A DNA stretch of 64,000 bases from Harmonia axyridis. Its lineage: Eukaryota > Arthropoda > Insecta > Coleoptera > Coccinellidae. The stretch's first letter is position 1, and the number at the start of each line of letters is the position of its first letter. Below are positions 1-10,866 of the stretch, in pieces. The translations under genes and the position numbers were made by a program. The notes beneath the pieces are model-generated. The model saw only the letters and a program-made list of their open reading frames with translations, had not been told where the DNA came from and did not search any database. Location of the stretch: NCBI RefSeq assembly GCF_914767665.1, contig NC_059507.1, positions 23,686,718-23,750,717 of the forward strand, given 5' to 3'.

Positions 1-707
1 TTTCTTTGATTTGGCTTATCTTTAATCAAAATTATTGGCAGGCATTGTTCAGGAGGTCATATTCTACAACATATGAAATATTCATATTTGACAATTTTTC
101 CATTAGGCTGCTGCCTGGTTCTTTATCTCAGTAGTCACAAGTAGGTACTGATTTTGATAAAACAATTCAACAATTTCTACGACGCGTGTATCTTTCCATG
201 ATCGTATGGCATAACGACAAACCACAAATAACATCTGAAATGTCAACAAATAATGTAGGTACAGTATTGCTAGTATAACCATCTTCAATTGTTTCATTGC
301 GAATGAAAAACCCTACATGAATACAAGACGTAAGCTTAATTTAAGACCGCCAAAAATAAATTTTTTCTTCGATTGACAGCAAATATTGATTTTGCAGATA
401 CATATCAATCAGCAAAGTATTACTTTTCCTGCCTAGACAGCAAAGTGATTATTTTCAATGCGAATAAAACATTCGACATTTTCTGACAATCAATATTTTA
501 TGCCACCTTCCTTATTTCTGGAAGAGTAAGTACTCATAAGTCGCTAACACTGTCCATAATATAAATATATCCGATATTTTTCCAAAAAAACTAACAAATA
601 TTTCATAAATTGTCAAAATATATATAACTTTATGGATATACATTTCCAAAGCAATCAACCATCCAACAATGGCTAGCAATTGAAAAAAAAAGTATATGTT
701 CAACTCG
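1..707. other. Unassigned AT-rich DNA with a diverged dispersed repeat
   Basis: No gene is supported. Bases 230-300 resemble 14641-14707 (shared pieces such as GAAATGTCAA, CAGTATTGC, ATAACCAT and TCATTGC in the same order), so this is one diverged copy of an unclassified dispersed repeat. The ends of 383-505 are loosely inverted relative to each other (AATATTGATTTTGCAG near the start, a related inverted string near 488-500). Confidence 0.45.
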
Positions 708-779
708 GCAGCAAAAGTAGATTGACTGCCTTCACTGCATTCCTGAACTGCCGCGGCAGTCAAATTTCTACTTTGCTGC
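708..779. repeat. Imperfect hairpin, GC-richer than its surroundings
   Basis: GCAGCAAAAGTAGA plus TTGACTGCC on the left pair with GGCAGTCAA plus TCTACTTTGCTGC on the right, around a loop of about 19 nt. It is a local inverted repeat of about 23-bp arms. No element boundary was found, so its origin (foldback remnant or snapback mutation) is open. Confidence 0.6.
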
Positions 780-2679
780 ATAGTAGAACAAATAACTATT
801 TCTTATATAAAAAAAATGTTGGACTATCTCCATTTCCGGTAAGAAATGAATTGAAAACGATTGAAACGATTGAATGCTAGTGCTAAGAAATTGAAACAGA
901 AAATGAAAAAAATTTAATTTCTAAGGCTATTGAGGAACTCATGGACGATGAAGTTAAATTGGCTGATGAATTTTGAGTTGTCAGATTAAGTGTGGATTGT
1001 TATTCTCATTGAGTTTATTTATTGTAATTGCATTTAAAATTCAGTTATATTTTGATGGGCTCCAACTCTACTTACTATGTAGGTGTATTTTACGAATTGT
1101 TAATTAAGTTATATCATATACATGAAAAGGGAAAAAATCAAACTTTCCATTCATAGAAAACTGTTTCAAAAAGGTGATCAATGGCATTGTATTAAAAGCA
1201 TTACGCAATTCTTTTTTCATGGCGAGTTACATTGCTGGTTAACTTTATTCCATGAAGATTGTTGAGAAGAGAAGTTTGGTAGCATATATTTTGAAAACTG
1301 AGACAAACGAGAAAATGTTTACTTTAACTTTATTTTCAGTACGCTGAATCAAGTGGATATATCGAACCAAAATTTCGTGACAAAATTAAATGAATAAAAT
1401 TTGCAGATGAAGCTACTCAATTCACCTAATGCTATGGTAATTTCGACATTTAATCATACAGAAGCTGCAGGGTACTCCAACACATCCTCTTAATCATAAA
1501 CCTCCGTATCTGATTATCAATCCTTCGGAACGTCTCATCTTCAACAGCCGCAATGCAACAAGTTTTCCTTTCTTCAAATAACCATGAAGAGAAGACCAAT
1601 AACCGTTTTTAATTGAAAGAATCAATTTCGGAAGAGCCTGCCTGGATCGTTAACTTTCAGGTTTCTTGTTTGGTGTCGAATAAATGGTCATGAGGTATCT
1701 TTATAGCCGAATAATTAATAACGGAATCCAAATAGCCGATACTTCAGCTACCAGAATACTGTCAGAAATTAATTTCTACCGTATAGTTTCCCTATTGGTT
1801 ATTGGACATCGCGCGCCTAGTTGGACAAACCATGCCGACTTGGATACACGTCGATTTTCGATGCTGGTCTGTTAATATTCACCATATGTTTACCTGTAAT
1901 TAGTTCCTTGATGACAGGAGGTGTAATGAAACCTGGTAGTTTTCATGGTAATTGATGCTGAGTCAACTGGTTACTAGTTAATCAGGTTCAATGAAGAAAG
2001 GTGAAAAATATTATGAGATAGCTTTGAAAATTTCAATAAATGGTTTGGATAAAAAAAAACGGAACAAAAAATGAGGAACTCATCCCTGATCGTACGACAA
2101 CTTGCACGAAATTATAATTTCACCTATTTTGTAATGGTTTTTGGTAGGTTTTTTTTTCACGAATATTTCAAAAATATATTTTTTTCGCGAAAAACAAAAA
2201 GTTATAATTTTTTTTCTATTTTTGTCATTCGCCAATTGAAAATCTTCACTTTCTTTCATGAAGATTATTGCGCAAGAAAATCCCCATAAAAATCGATGAT
2301 TTGTAAGAAGAAATATCTCTAATTTCATTTTGAACTGAGCAACCACGTGGTGGTGTTCCTTCTTGAGTCTTTCAACAAGACGGAACTTGATCCGTACAGA
2401 AAATGTCAGACCTGACGGAATATCTGAGATTGTCCAATTTATTTTATCAAATTTAGATATCGGATTTTGTGCTTGTTTTTATTTGAGTTTTTTGACCTCG
2501 CGTTTTACTTAATTGTTTTACTTTTATAATATTTTATCTTTACAATTATTTTACTTCTATAATATTTTTATCTTTACAATTATTTCAACTTTTACATGTG
2601 ATGTATACGTATTTTCACTTTGTTAACTGTATGTATATATGCTTTAAATTAAACGGCTAATTACCAAGCAGTCGATGCC
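780..2679. other. No recognisable gene or element
   Basis: Short open frames here lack recognisable motifs and have AT-driven composition. I saw no inverted repeat or familiar transposon motif. Probably intergenic or intronic DNA. Confidence 0.4.
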
Positions 2680-2835
2680 GATATTTCAATAAAAAAAAGA
2701 CGGAGCTACGTGCCACATAAGCAGCGAAACAATCGCAATTTTGCAAAAAAAGCTTCCTGACCGTGTTATTTTTCGAAGAAGTGATCACAATTGGCCACCG
2801 ACATTTTATGGTTTAACACCTTTAGACTTTTTTCA
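2680..2835 (+). pseudogene. Mariner (DD41D-type) transposase fragment
   Basis: The conceptual translation, allowing frame breaks, follows the second-to-third aspartate block of the mariner family that recurs in this window: YFQQDG-like start, a CHT-like stretch, ETIAILQKK-like, then NWPPR-like and LTPLDFF at the end. Only about 50 codons remain and they carry stops and frameshifts. It is a dead scrap, not a gene. Better-preserved relatives are at 29640-30320 and 54215-54730. Confidence 0.7.
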
Positions 2836-3340
2836 AGCAAAATTTCAACTGGGTCGGATCTGTTCTCATTGAAATAATATGTTTTTTTTGACATTCTGCT
2901 TGAATTTTCTATGGTACTGATAACGCTGTCAACACGAAATGTAAATGACGTTTGCATAATGGTCGACAATGTTGTCCGCTTCTTTACCGAATATTGAAGG
3001 CCCATTTTGTTTTTTCTCATCACCGTCTTTCAATCTGAAATCATATAAATACTATATATAATACCTTATGTAGATAGAGCCTTCATATTAGTGTCTAAAG
3101 ATGAACTTGAAATAAGTTCGAAACTATGCGATCACACAATGTATAAACCTCATATTATCAATATCCAATTTTTTTTGTAAAAATGTAGTATAAGTATAAA
3201 ATTTGTTATTAATCATGATCAACTACCAAATAGGAATAGCTGAAACAGTTCAATATAGAGGAAATTCCTAAATTGGGGGTACAAACAAAAATTACAGATT
3301 CGTCGGATTATTTCATGAAAAAAATTGGCACATAAACATT
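2836..3340. other. No recognisable feature
   Basis: AT-rich stretch between a mariner scrap and an inverted-repeat element. No coding or repeat structure was identified. Confidence 0.35.
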
Positions 3341-3835
3341 CGCCCACAAACCCTTTGCTTTCGTGATGCAGGGTGTTAGAGCTCGGTTTTTTTTTCATGT
3401 CTTTTTCCCATAGCATCTTTCCTCCACAAGATATTTTACTGATAGACTAATTCTACACAGTGATATTTTTTCTGGAACAGTGCCCGCTCCTTTCATCTAG
3501 AACTGTTTTTGGTGGACCACTGCTAGTTTAAAAAAATGTAAAAAGGTACTTCGGTTCAGTACTACACTTTTTGGTTTCTTGTAGTTGTTTCGTTTTTACT
3601 ACCGATTTCGATCAGAAATTGCAAACAATTCTCTAGTAATCCTCATCAGGAAAAGCGAAATTATCAAAGATCCAGTTAGTAAGCGGTGACATTTTTATAA
3701 GTTTTGGAACTTATTTACGCAATCTGTAGCGAAAATTAATGAAGATTCGCTAAACTAGTATAATCATCACAAAAAGTAGGACTACAAGAAACACCTCGTA
3801 TCTCGAAAACAATGCGTTTGGGGGCCCATCATGTT
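3341..3835. mobile_element. Short element with degenerate inverted ends
   Basis: The left end (3341-3378, containing TTTCGTGATGCAGGGTGTT) is inverted relative to the right end (3796-3838, containing AACACCTCGTATCTCGAAAAC), about 75% alike. A related copy lies in opposite orientation at 45205-45605; both share a TTCTGGAACAGT block, a GGTGGACCACTG-like block and a TACTACCG block. No protein is encoded. A degenerate hammerhead-like core lies inside on the minus strand. Superfamily unknown. Confidence 0.6.
3597..3649 (-). ncRNA. Degenerate hammerhead-like motif
   Basis: On the minus strand CTGATGA is followed by a foldable helix II (AGAGAATTG against CAATTTCT) and then GAAA, with the short palindrome-like ATCGGT and an A after it. 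These are hammerhead core strings in the right order. Helix III has no loop and helix I does not pair convincingly, so I do not expect self-cleavage from this copy. Confidence 0.35.
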
Positions 3836-3929
3836 TAAAGGACATCTTTTTAATTATTCAAGGAACAAACGGAATTATATATCGGGTAGAAAGTCGCTTA
3901 AGGATCTTATTTAACTTCTTTATTGAATT

Positions 3930-3967
3930 TAGCCAAGCTTTCGACAATTCACATGGCCGTCTTCAGG
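3930..3967 (-). ncRNA. Hammerhead-like core (family 4, left arm)
   Basis: The minus strand reads CTGAAGA (fits CUGANGA), a weak helix II around ATGTGAAT, then GAA and AGC-TTG-GCT with A next, so A15.1/U16.1 and a cleavable A17 position are present. Helix I does not pair, so activity is doubtful. Sister copies are at 6840-6878 and 7311-7348. Confidence 0.35.
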
Positions 3968-4198
3968 GCCAATATATCTGAACCTAACAGTGCAAAGTCC
4001 GGCAGTAACATAAGAACCAGAGTCACATCAATAAAAAAACTTCTAGGTCTCAAAATTGAAATTTTAAAGTCAACAATTCAGGGTACAATTACAAATTTCT
4101 GAAATTAAGCTGATCAAATCCAAGTTTTATTTATAAACGTGACTCTGGTTATTATGTTTCTGCCTGACTTTGCACTGTTAGATTCAGATTGATTTGCC

Positions 4199-4235
4199 CT
4201 GAATATGGCCATGTGAATGGTCGAAAGCTAGGCTG
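4199..4235 (+). ncRNA. Hammerhead-like core (family 4, right arm, damaged)
   Basis: Inverted partner of the 3930-3967 motif. CTGAATA replaces CTGAAGA (G8 lost), followed by GGCCATGTGAATGGTC and GAAAGC. The conserved G is missing, so this copy should be inactive. Confidence 0.3.
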
Positions 4236-4409
4236 AAATTAGACCTTATGTCTATAAGATCCTTCAGTTCAGCGACTTTCTACCCTATATATTATTCCTT
4301 TTGTTCAGTTACAATTACAAAGTCGATATTTCTTTCCTCACAAATTATTCAAGGAATCTCTGATGTTCCTATGTCAATTTAGGAACATCCTGTATTTTGA
4401 TATCAGTTA

Positions 4410-6081
4410 CAGGGCCCCCGCAAGGGTCATCAACGCCCGCGTGCCGAAAATATTTTGGCGCCCCTTAAGGGGGGAAAGTGGAGAAAAACGTCGCAGGATA
4501 ATCGGAAAAAAATGTTTCAGTTTTTGTTAGGAATTTATTTGTAGAAGGGTTAAAAAAACTATCAGCAACCTTTATTGAATGCCTTAAGAACTGTATGCTG
4601 TCAGTTGTTGCATAATACATTTTTTAAATGTTTCATTATTTTATTCAAGCATTCGATCAAAACCGCATTTTATTTTAATTTTGTAATGAAACTGCAGAGT
4701 TATCAAAACCTGAGCTTTATTCTTCTTTAAATTATTCATAATATTATATTGAAATATTAATATTATTATTAATGATTATTAAATATTATTCCATACTCCC
4801 AGCCATCTTCTCCCTTTGTTGAAGTCTAGCTTTTTTTTGCTCTCGAAATTTTGCATCAGAAGGTCGTTTTCTCTTGTATGGTTTCTAGAATTTAAGAAAA
4901 ACTTGATCCAAAATTGGTAAGGACATTCACCCATGATTTACTTTGCGCCATCCCTTTGAGAATAACCCGTATGTTTTCATTTTTATGAATTTAAACCTTA
5001 AATCCGAGCCTTTAAACCTAAACGGAGTTAATATTAATAATAATAATAAGTTAAGACCGATCTGAAGCACATACCCTGTTCCTGTTATAATAATTAATTT
5101 TTGGCAAAGGTGAAATATAATTTTTTAGAATGTCAAACGGCTACGAACATCAAATAAATAATACAGATCCAGGGTGCATATTAAAAAAAAATTGAGTATA
5201 ATATGATGGTGGCCCCAGGTAACAAATTCAAAATATCAAAGTCGATTCAATTTTTTCACGATTACAAACAATACTTCCCTATTTGAAGCAAATAAAAATA
5301 ATATTATAGTATATAGATATGGGATAATTTAGGATGTGCACCATTTTAAACAGAAAAAAAAATCGAATTTTATAGACTAATAGAAATGCTAATACTGTAT
5401 GTGGATAGGTACTTACCATTTCATAAAATTTAATTTAATCACAACAAGAAACAGTAAAACAAACCATAATTACACAAAATACAAATCTTTTCAATTATCT
5501 GAGTATTTTAATTTTTTGCGTCTTGACCTCAACCCCTAAACGTTTCGAAACAAAATAACTATTCTTTGGATAGGTTTCTGCTGTTATAGCATAGCAAGCA
5601 GATTTTGGTAGTTTCAGAAATTCTCTGTAACATGTAGTATTTTTCCTACAGATGGTGGCGAAAGTTTCAGTGATTCCCCTGGCTAAAAGCTATTGCTTCG
5701 GTATTTATGATTGTTTATGTATACCATATGCGTTTTAGTGATGATCGAAGAAATGGTGCCCGCCGTCCGGTGCAAGGTGGTCCATAAAGAAATCCCGTAC
5801 CGACAAAGGGATGATTATTTATGATTTGTTTACTCGAAAAGAATCGTATAATTGCAATATGTGGCGGAGGTTATTTTATAGGGATTGTGACGTTCGGGAA
5901 CTTGTTTGGATGTGTAAAAGATGTCTTTGCACGTTTAAAATTGTTGAAAAAATAAAAAAAATCTTTTTCAAAAACCTTTGGTCTTTCGGATTTTCATGCG
6001 GTCTATAAGAGATTTTGGCGCCCCTTAAGAGTGGCGCCCGCGTGCGGTGCACGCGTTGAACGCGTGGTTGCGGGGGCCCTG
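4410..6081 (-). mobile_element. hAT superfamily element, non-autonomous
   Basis: The 1672-bp element begins CAGGGCCCCCGCAA and ends with its complement. Both subterminal regions are unusually GC-rich (GCCCGCGTGC, GGCGCCCCTTAAG in inverted orientation) within AT-rich DNA. Exact 8-bp duplications flank it. The only coding trace is one exon-like piece on the minus strand at 4795-4884; the catalytic and dimerisation domains are absent. It is therefore an internally deleted or rearranged derivative that would need a transposase in trans. The intact ends and TSD suggest relatively recent movement. Confidence 0.88.
4795..4884 (-). pseudogene. N-terminal exon remnant of a TTF-type hAT transposase
   Basis: The minus strand shows a splice-acceptor-like tract (TTTTTCTTAAATTCTAG) and then an open frame reading KPYKRKRPSDAKFREQ, continuing as a K/R/Q-rich segment to EKMAGS. 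From memory, hAT proteins with a TTF zinc finger often start with such a KR.PSGA..RK basic stretch, which fits the host element's hAT termini. Nothing downstream resembles the zinc finger or RNase H core. Confidence 0.5.
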
Positions 6082-6103
6082 ATCAGTTAACATGTTCCTA
6101 CAG

Positions 6104-6296
6104 CAGGATTCAGAAAAATCTACGTTTCTTCTTTAATAACCATAGAATTCGCCCCCATCTCCAGCAACTGTTCATAGACGGACAAAAACTCAGTGACATC
6201 AAGAAGAACGACCTCTTCTTCGTCCCAATGCACAGCGGTACCAACTCGGAAGTACCGCATGGGTTGTCGTATGTCATAACTGGCGAATTAGATTAG
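6104..6296 (+). CDS. Candidate terminal exon of an unidentified host gene
   Basis: A TTCCTACAG acceptor-like tract precedes 64 open codons (6105-6296) ending in TAG. Codon choice is strikingly unlike the AT-rich surroundings: runs of CTC, AAG, AAC, GAC, TTC, GTC, CAC, AGC, ACC. The predicted C-terminus contains RPHLQQLFIDGQKLSDIK, then NDLFFVPMHSGTNSEVPHG and ends SYVITGELD. I do not recognise the family and see no transposase or reverse-transcriptase motif. No upstream exon was found in the window, so it may be the last exon of a gene extending leftward, or a processed remnant. The hAT insertion sits only about 20 bp upstream of the exon, next to the presumed acceptor. Confidence 0.45.
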
Positions 6297-6509
6297 AAGA
6301 AGCCTGTCAAGGATTGGTACCTACTGTAAATAATGCACGATATCAGCCTCGTGCAAGTGTCGACCGGAAGTTGCACGGTGGTGATCATAGGCGGCTCTGG
6401 ACAGCGTTTGTCCAACTAGCGGAACTCGGTGAATTGTCGTCACAGTTTCGAACCCGTTGCGGTTCCAGTACCATGACAATGTTGGTAAAATACTGTTAAG
6501 ACATCTCTT

Positions 6510-7280
6510 AATCGCGCTCTTGATCTGGTGAAATAAGTCTCTTCGCTGTGCTGTGTAATTGCTGTGAGAAGATCTGGTTTGGATCGATTACTATCACAAG
6601 GATATCACAAATAATCATAATGAAATGACTGCAAAAGGCTGACCTGAAGAGAAAAGCTTTTTTATGTTTGTTCAGTGATTCCACTAATGTTAAGCTTCTC
6701 CACTGAAAAAAAAATTGTTCATTGTATTAAAGAATGGCAATCATCAACTTGATTTCATTGATAAAATCTGTAAGGAAAGAAATATCAACTTTGTAACTGA
6801 ACAAATGAAATTATGTATCGGACAGAAAGTCACTCAAGGAAGGCCAAGCTTTCGACCATTCACATGGCCATCTTCAGGGAACTAAAAACAATTTTCATCA
6901 CAGAACCACTAAAAAAAAAAATAACTGATACATAACTCTGTTATCTGAATCAGGACTCACAATCAATCTCTTGATCTGGTGAAATACGTCTCCTAGCTGT
7001 GCTGTATAATTGTTGTGGGGAGATCTATTTTGGATCCATTACTATCACAAGAATATGACAAATAATCATAATGAAATAACAGCAAAAAACAGACTTGAAT
7101 CTTTTGCATGCTTGTTCAGTGATTCCACTAATGTTCAACTCCTCCACTGAAAAAAAAAAGTTCATTGTATTAAAGAATGGCAATCGTCAACTTGATTCAA
7201 CCGATACGATTTGTAAGGAAACAAATATCGACTTTGTAACTGAACAAAAAGAATTTTTTATTGGGCAGAACGTCACTTAA
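6510..7280. repeat. Tandem duplication, about 450-bp unit
   Basis: The segment beginning CTCTTGATCTGGTGAAATA occurs near 6517 and again near 6966, followed in both by matching blocks (ACTATCACAAG, AAATAATCATAATGAAAT, GTTCAGTGATTCCACTAATG, GTATTAAAGAATGGCAATC, AACTTTGTAACTGAACAAA). Unit 1 continues into the family 4 hammerhead-like string, as does unit 2. The copies are clearly diverged, so the duplication is not recent. Confidence 0.8.
6840..6878 (-). ncRNA. Hammerhead-like core (family 4)
   Basis: On the minus strand CTGAAGA, then GGCCATGTGAATGGTC as a weak helix II, then GAA and AGCTTGGC. The same order of core elements as at 3930-3967 and 7311-7348. Helix I pairing is not convincing. Confidence 0.35.
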
Positions 7281-7620
7281 AGATCTTAGTTAAGTTCTTT
7301 ATTAAACTTAGCCAAGCTTTCGTCCATTTACATGGCCATCTTCAGGGCACTAGAAACAATTTTTCATCACAAAACATAAAACTATAAAAAACTCATCAGT
7401 GATCTGAATCAGGACTTACAAACGATCTGAACCTAACAGTGCAAGGTCAGACAGAAATATTTTTCATTAATTGATGTGACTCTTGTCATTCTGTTTCTGC
7501 CTGACTTTGCACTGTTAGGTTCAGATTGATTGTAAGTCCTGATTCATATAATTGATGAGCGGCCCTGTCTTTAAGTAACTTTCTGCCTGATACATAATTC
7601 TGTTCATTGATACAATGTAT
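7281..7620. mobile_element. Family 4 foldback end with inverted arms
   Basis: Arms at 7405-7455 and 7495-7548 are inverted copies: GGACTTACAA and CTGAACCTAACAGTGCAA on the left against TGCACTGTTAGGTTCAG and TGTAAGTCC on the right. This is the same inverted module as in 3861-4310, abutting the second tandem unit. No protein is encoded. Confidence 0.7.
7311..7348 (-). ncRNA. Hammerhead-like core (family 4)
   Basis: Minus strand: CTGAAGATGGCCATG, a short loop, GGACGAAAGC and TTGGCTA. CUGANGA, GAA, A15.1, U16.1 and A17 are all present. Helix I bases do not pair, so this is an inferred relic. Confidence 0.35.
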
Positions 7621-8700
7621 TTTTTTTATCATTATAATTGAACTAAATTCCATAACGTAAATCCCTGTTTATTTATGAAATATTCATTGGATAGAATAAC
7701 TTTGTTCATTAGGTTTGTGAAGATATACATTAAGAGGGATTACCACCACGTGGCTTTCCGTGTAAGAGTTAAACATTAGATAGCCATTAATTTCCCCTTT
7801 GGCGCTCCTGCGATGACCAAACCTTGTACGGTGTATGAAGTTGTACATTCACCTTATCTTCTTTTTTTTCACAAAGCATATAAGTAGAGGGCTGGACTGT
7901 ACGACGTTTGATCATTTTCTTCACAAAATTATAGTTTTACCTCTTTTATAATGATTTTTTGTATGTGTTCTCAAGAATATTTTAAAAATATATCAGTGCT
8001 TTGTATAGTGTTTTGTAACTCTAGTAGAATTACTATGGATATCAATTACGAATTACATACATTCGGCGATAGAAGAATAATTAGATACAGAATACCACTT
8101 AAACCTACTTAAAAGACGTTATTTGCATTCAAGCCAATGGCAAGCATTCAATTTAATGATATTAAAACATCGACAATAAATTTTTGGAATAAAAATTTTG
8201 AAATGAAAATCCCAGAATGAGCTCCGTTTTCATTAAAATGTCAATATATGCCGAGTTAGAACAATCAAGCTTAGATGACGAAATTAGAAAAAATGGGAAA
8301 GTGAGAACCATCCCATTTTTCTGAGCATACCATAGGTACCTTGGAAAAATCTTTGGTTCTGTGAAGTAGGCTGATCGGTCTTTAATTTCCTATCGAAAAG
8401 AGAATCATGAAACACCAACTATTGTAGCTGTGGCACTCAGAAAAATGACTAAGGTTAAGATTTTAACGATGTGTTAAAACTGTCGATATCTCGAAAACTA
8501 GGACAAATTTGTAAATTCTGGTCGGGCATGACCTAAGCTCTCAGCATGTGCCGAGTTGACGTCGGTTTACGGGACACCCTGTATATGTCAGCCTACGAAT
8601 TTTTCAGTCCACCTAAAACAGTTGTATGATCTCCAAAGGCCCAATAGACGCATCAATTAGCGCTCTTGGCGTCATATCAGTGCTCTTCTGCTGTTGTGGT
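7621..8700. other. No gene; ACACCCTGTATA-type repeat end
   Basis: No coding potential seen. Around 8485-8590 ATATCTCGAAAACTAGGAC and GGGACACCCTGTATATG match the TACAGGGTGT / TCTCGAAAAC phrases that recur at foldback ends across the window (near 3796, 37785, 48690, 51770 and 62250). A worn copy is likely, but no partner end was found. Confidence 0.4.
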
Positions 8701-8708
8701 AGCACTGG

Positions 8709-9849
8709 TAGCAGCTACAGTGACTTTATTACCACAGTGGCGACAACTCGTGTCTCATTTTCTATTGGTTGGCCGCCATGTTTCGTCGGAGTTGCGCAGA
8801 TTGCAGATTCAGTTTGTTTATGTTTATTTATCAAAACGTGTTCAGCAGTTGAGTTGTCAAGTTTGTGGAAATTACCAGCTTCGATTATCGATTATAATAA
8901 GACGTTTTGTTGTCTACAGATTAAGAATGAAGTCAAAAAACAAGAGTTATGGCCAGGAAGCCCATGGCTGGTCATTTCAGGTGAATTTATTATTGGAAAA
9001 TAATAATCTTTACTTGTGCATGTAGTTGTTGAGTTTTTCTTGATAATAATTTCAGTTAGAACTTGAAGATATCTAATATTTTTGATCTGTATCTTCGGAA
9101 AAATAGATAGCACGATTCAGTTCATTTCAGACGTGATACATTGGATCGAAGATCGAATTCAAAATAATAAGACGTTTTGTTGCCTACAGATTAAAAAAAG
9201 GTCGAAAAAGACTATAGAGAGTTATGATAGATAGATAGATAATTTATTGATGCTCCTTTGCAAAAATTCATTGTATTGCACACGCCGCAGGATTCGATAA
9301 AAAATACAACTTCGAAATGGTATAAATCATTTCTCATCATTGTTAGAATATAAAAATAGTAGAGATAACTCAATCAAGTTATACAATTCTTAAATGATAC
9401 AGAGTATCATTGTCAAAATATAAAGGCATTACTCAATAAAGTAATAACTTCGAAATTGTATGACCATTAAGGCCATGGCTGAACATTCAAGGTGAATTTA
9501 TTATTGGAAAATAATAATTTTTACATTTGTATGTACCTTGTTCTTGAGTTTTTTCTTTATAATAATTTAAGTAAGAATTTGAAGATAACCAATATTTTCG
9601 ATCTGTATCTTTGGAAAAATAGATAGCACGATTCAGTTCATTTGCAATGTCGTACCTTGAATCGAATTCAGGAAACATAATGTTACTTTCTAAAGAAATT
9701 GAGACCCATAATATGAAATATTGCAGTAAGTTATCGATATACAATTCAAAAATACCGCCAAAAACGTCTTGACGAAACATGGCGGACTTTTGACAGTTTT
9801 ATGGCCAGTTGTCGCCACTGTGGTAATATAGTCACTGTAGTAGCAGCTA
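8709..9849. mobile_element. DNA element with about 85-bp inverted ends, internally duplicated
   Basis: Left 8709-8793 and right 9768-9849 are inverted: TAGCAGCTACAGTGACT...ACCACAGTGGCGACAACT on the left against its complement on the right, and the GCCGCCATGTTTCGTC string also pairs. Inside, a segment starting AATAAGACGTTTTGTTG is directly repeated (near 8895 and 9164), carrying TTATTATTGGAAAATAATAA and ATAGATAGCACGATTCAGTT in both copies. The second copy is interrupted by a non-LTR 3' end at 9228-9459. No transposase was recognised, so it is non-autonomous and the superfamily is unresolved. Confidence 0.7.
9228..9459 (-). mobile_element. Non-LTR retrotransposon or SINE 3' end (nested)
   Basis: Read on the minus strand it ends AATAAATTATCTATCTATC, i.e. 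a simple-repeat tail after an AATAAA-like signal, as in many non-LTR elements. It interrupts the second internal repeat of the surrounding element. A short TATGA occurs on both sides (9223-9227 and about 9459), possibly a target duplication. About 230 bp remain and no protein is encoded. Confidence 0.55.
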
Positions 9850-10860
9850 GCCGCAATGGCAATCCTGCTTTGCGGTCATCCGCATAGTGTGAATGCACCC
9901 TTAGATTTGAAATTTCTTTTACGTCGAATGTTTCCCTAATAGACATTCTGATCATTTTTTGACCTTTACACTCGGTTTCTCCGCTTTCCTCCAAATCATT
10001 CAGACATCAAGAGAAAAGCACGAGGACCGGAGAACAATTATTTTAATTGCCTAAACTCCACGCCAAGATTCACAAGACAAATGCAACCGCCCGAGGTGGC
10101 ATTCAACAATAAATCACCCGTCAAAGATGAGCGATGCGCTAAAGACTGTTTACACAATAGAGACAAAATTGTTAGAGACGTTGGGAAAATTGCTGTGACC
10201 CGAAGAACCGGCCATCCTGGACACCGATTTGGTGTACTCCTTTACTGTTATCTTTATTGCCCAATACAGAGAGAAACCGGCACAATGGGTTTATGTTTCT
10301 TCCGTTGCTAATCAAGTTGTACCGTGTGAGGCAATTCGACCATAATAAAGTTGCTTTTCGAAGGCGATTAGCAGGACCTCAATCTACGAATTGTGAGATT
10401 TCGTATTGATTGGCTCAATTGGCTATTTATTCGTGTCGAATAAATTTCGATCTCGTACATGCCGAATTTTCGGCAATTACGGCTATTAGGATTGTTAAAG
10501 TTCAGGTGTGTTGTTACGGTGAAGAAGTAGGTAATGACTGAATTTGTCGGTGACGGGTTTGGATGTTGGACTGAGTTGATGGTTAGGTGTTATATTGTGA
10601 TTTTATAGAATGTTCACGAATTCGTGAATTTGAACTCTTTTTCTCATTCAGGCTATTCTTAAGAATGAATGAATTGATTCTATTGTTTGGACTATTGTGA
10701 TTAGAATGGTTTGACTTAATGATGGAGAATTTGAGGTTGAAAAGAATTTTATCCCGAACCTAACGTAAAAGGTATTTCCAATAGGTAAGAGATTTCGTTT
10801 GGATATGAAAATGAAAAAGAGTATATTTCAATCAAGGCATGTTGAGTTCATTGTAAAGAG
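9850..10860. other. No recognisable feature; mixed composition
   Basis: The stretch at 10080-10320 is GC-richer and contains a 76-codon open frame, but its translation shows no recognisable motif. No splice-site pattern comparable to 6104-6296 was found. Confidence 0.35.
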
Positions 10861-10866
10861 GAAGCT

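Larger units (their letters stand above)
3861..4310. mobile_element. Foldback (inverted dimer) element, family 4
   Basis: The left arm (3861-4040) and right arm (4125-4310) are inverted copies. Both contain TAGAAAGTCGC, a GCTTTCGA...TTCACATGGCC segment, a TGCACTGTTAG-like segment and GTGACTCTGGTT or its complement. The spacer is about 85 bp. The same family is present at 6510-7620. No protein is encoded. The arms carry hammerhead-like cores. Confidence 0.75.
4402..6089. repeat. 8-bp target site duplication around the hAT element
   Basis: ATCAGTTA occurs at 4402-4409 and again at 6082-6089, immediately outside the CAGGG...CCCTG termini. An exact 8-bp duplication is the hallmark of hAT integration. 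It implies the pre-insertion sequence ran straight from the left flank into the ACATGTTCCTACAG that precedes the candidate exon. Confidence 0.9.

Noticed and set aside
8626..9025. Two overlapping frames of about 120 codons
   Set aside because: They run across the inverted end and internal repeats of a DNA element and show no protein motif.
10081..10311. GC-richer 76-codon frame as a host exon
   Set aside because: No splice-like borders, no codon bias comparable to 6104-6296, and no recognisable motif.
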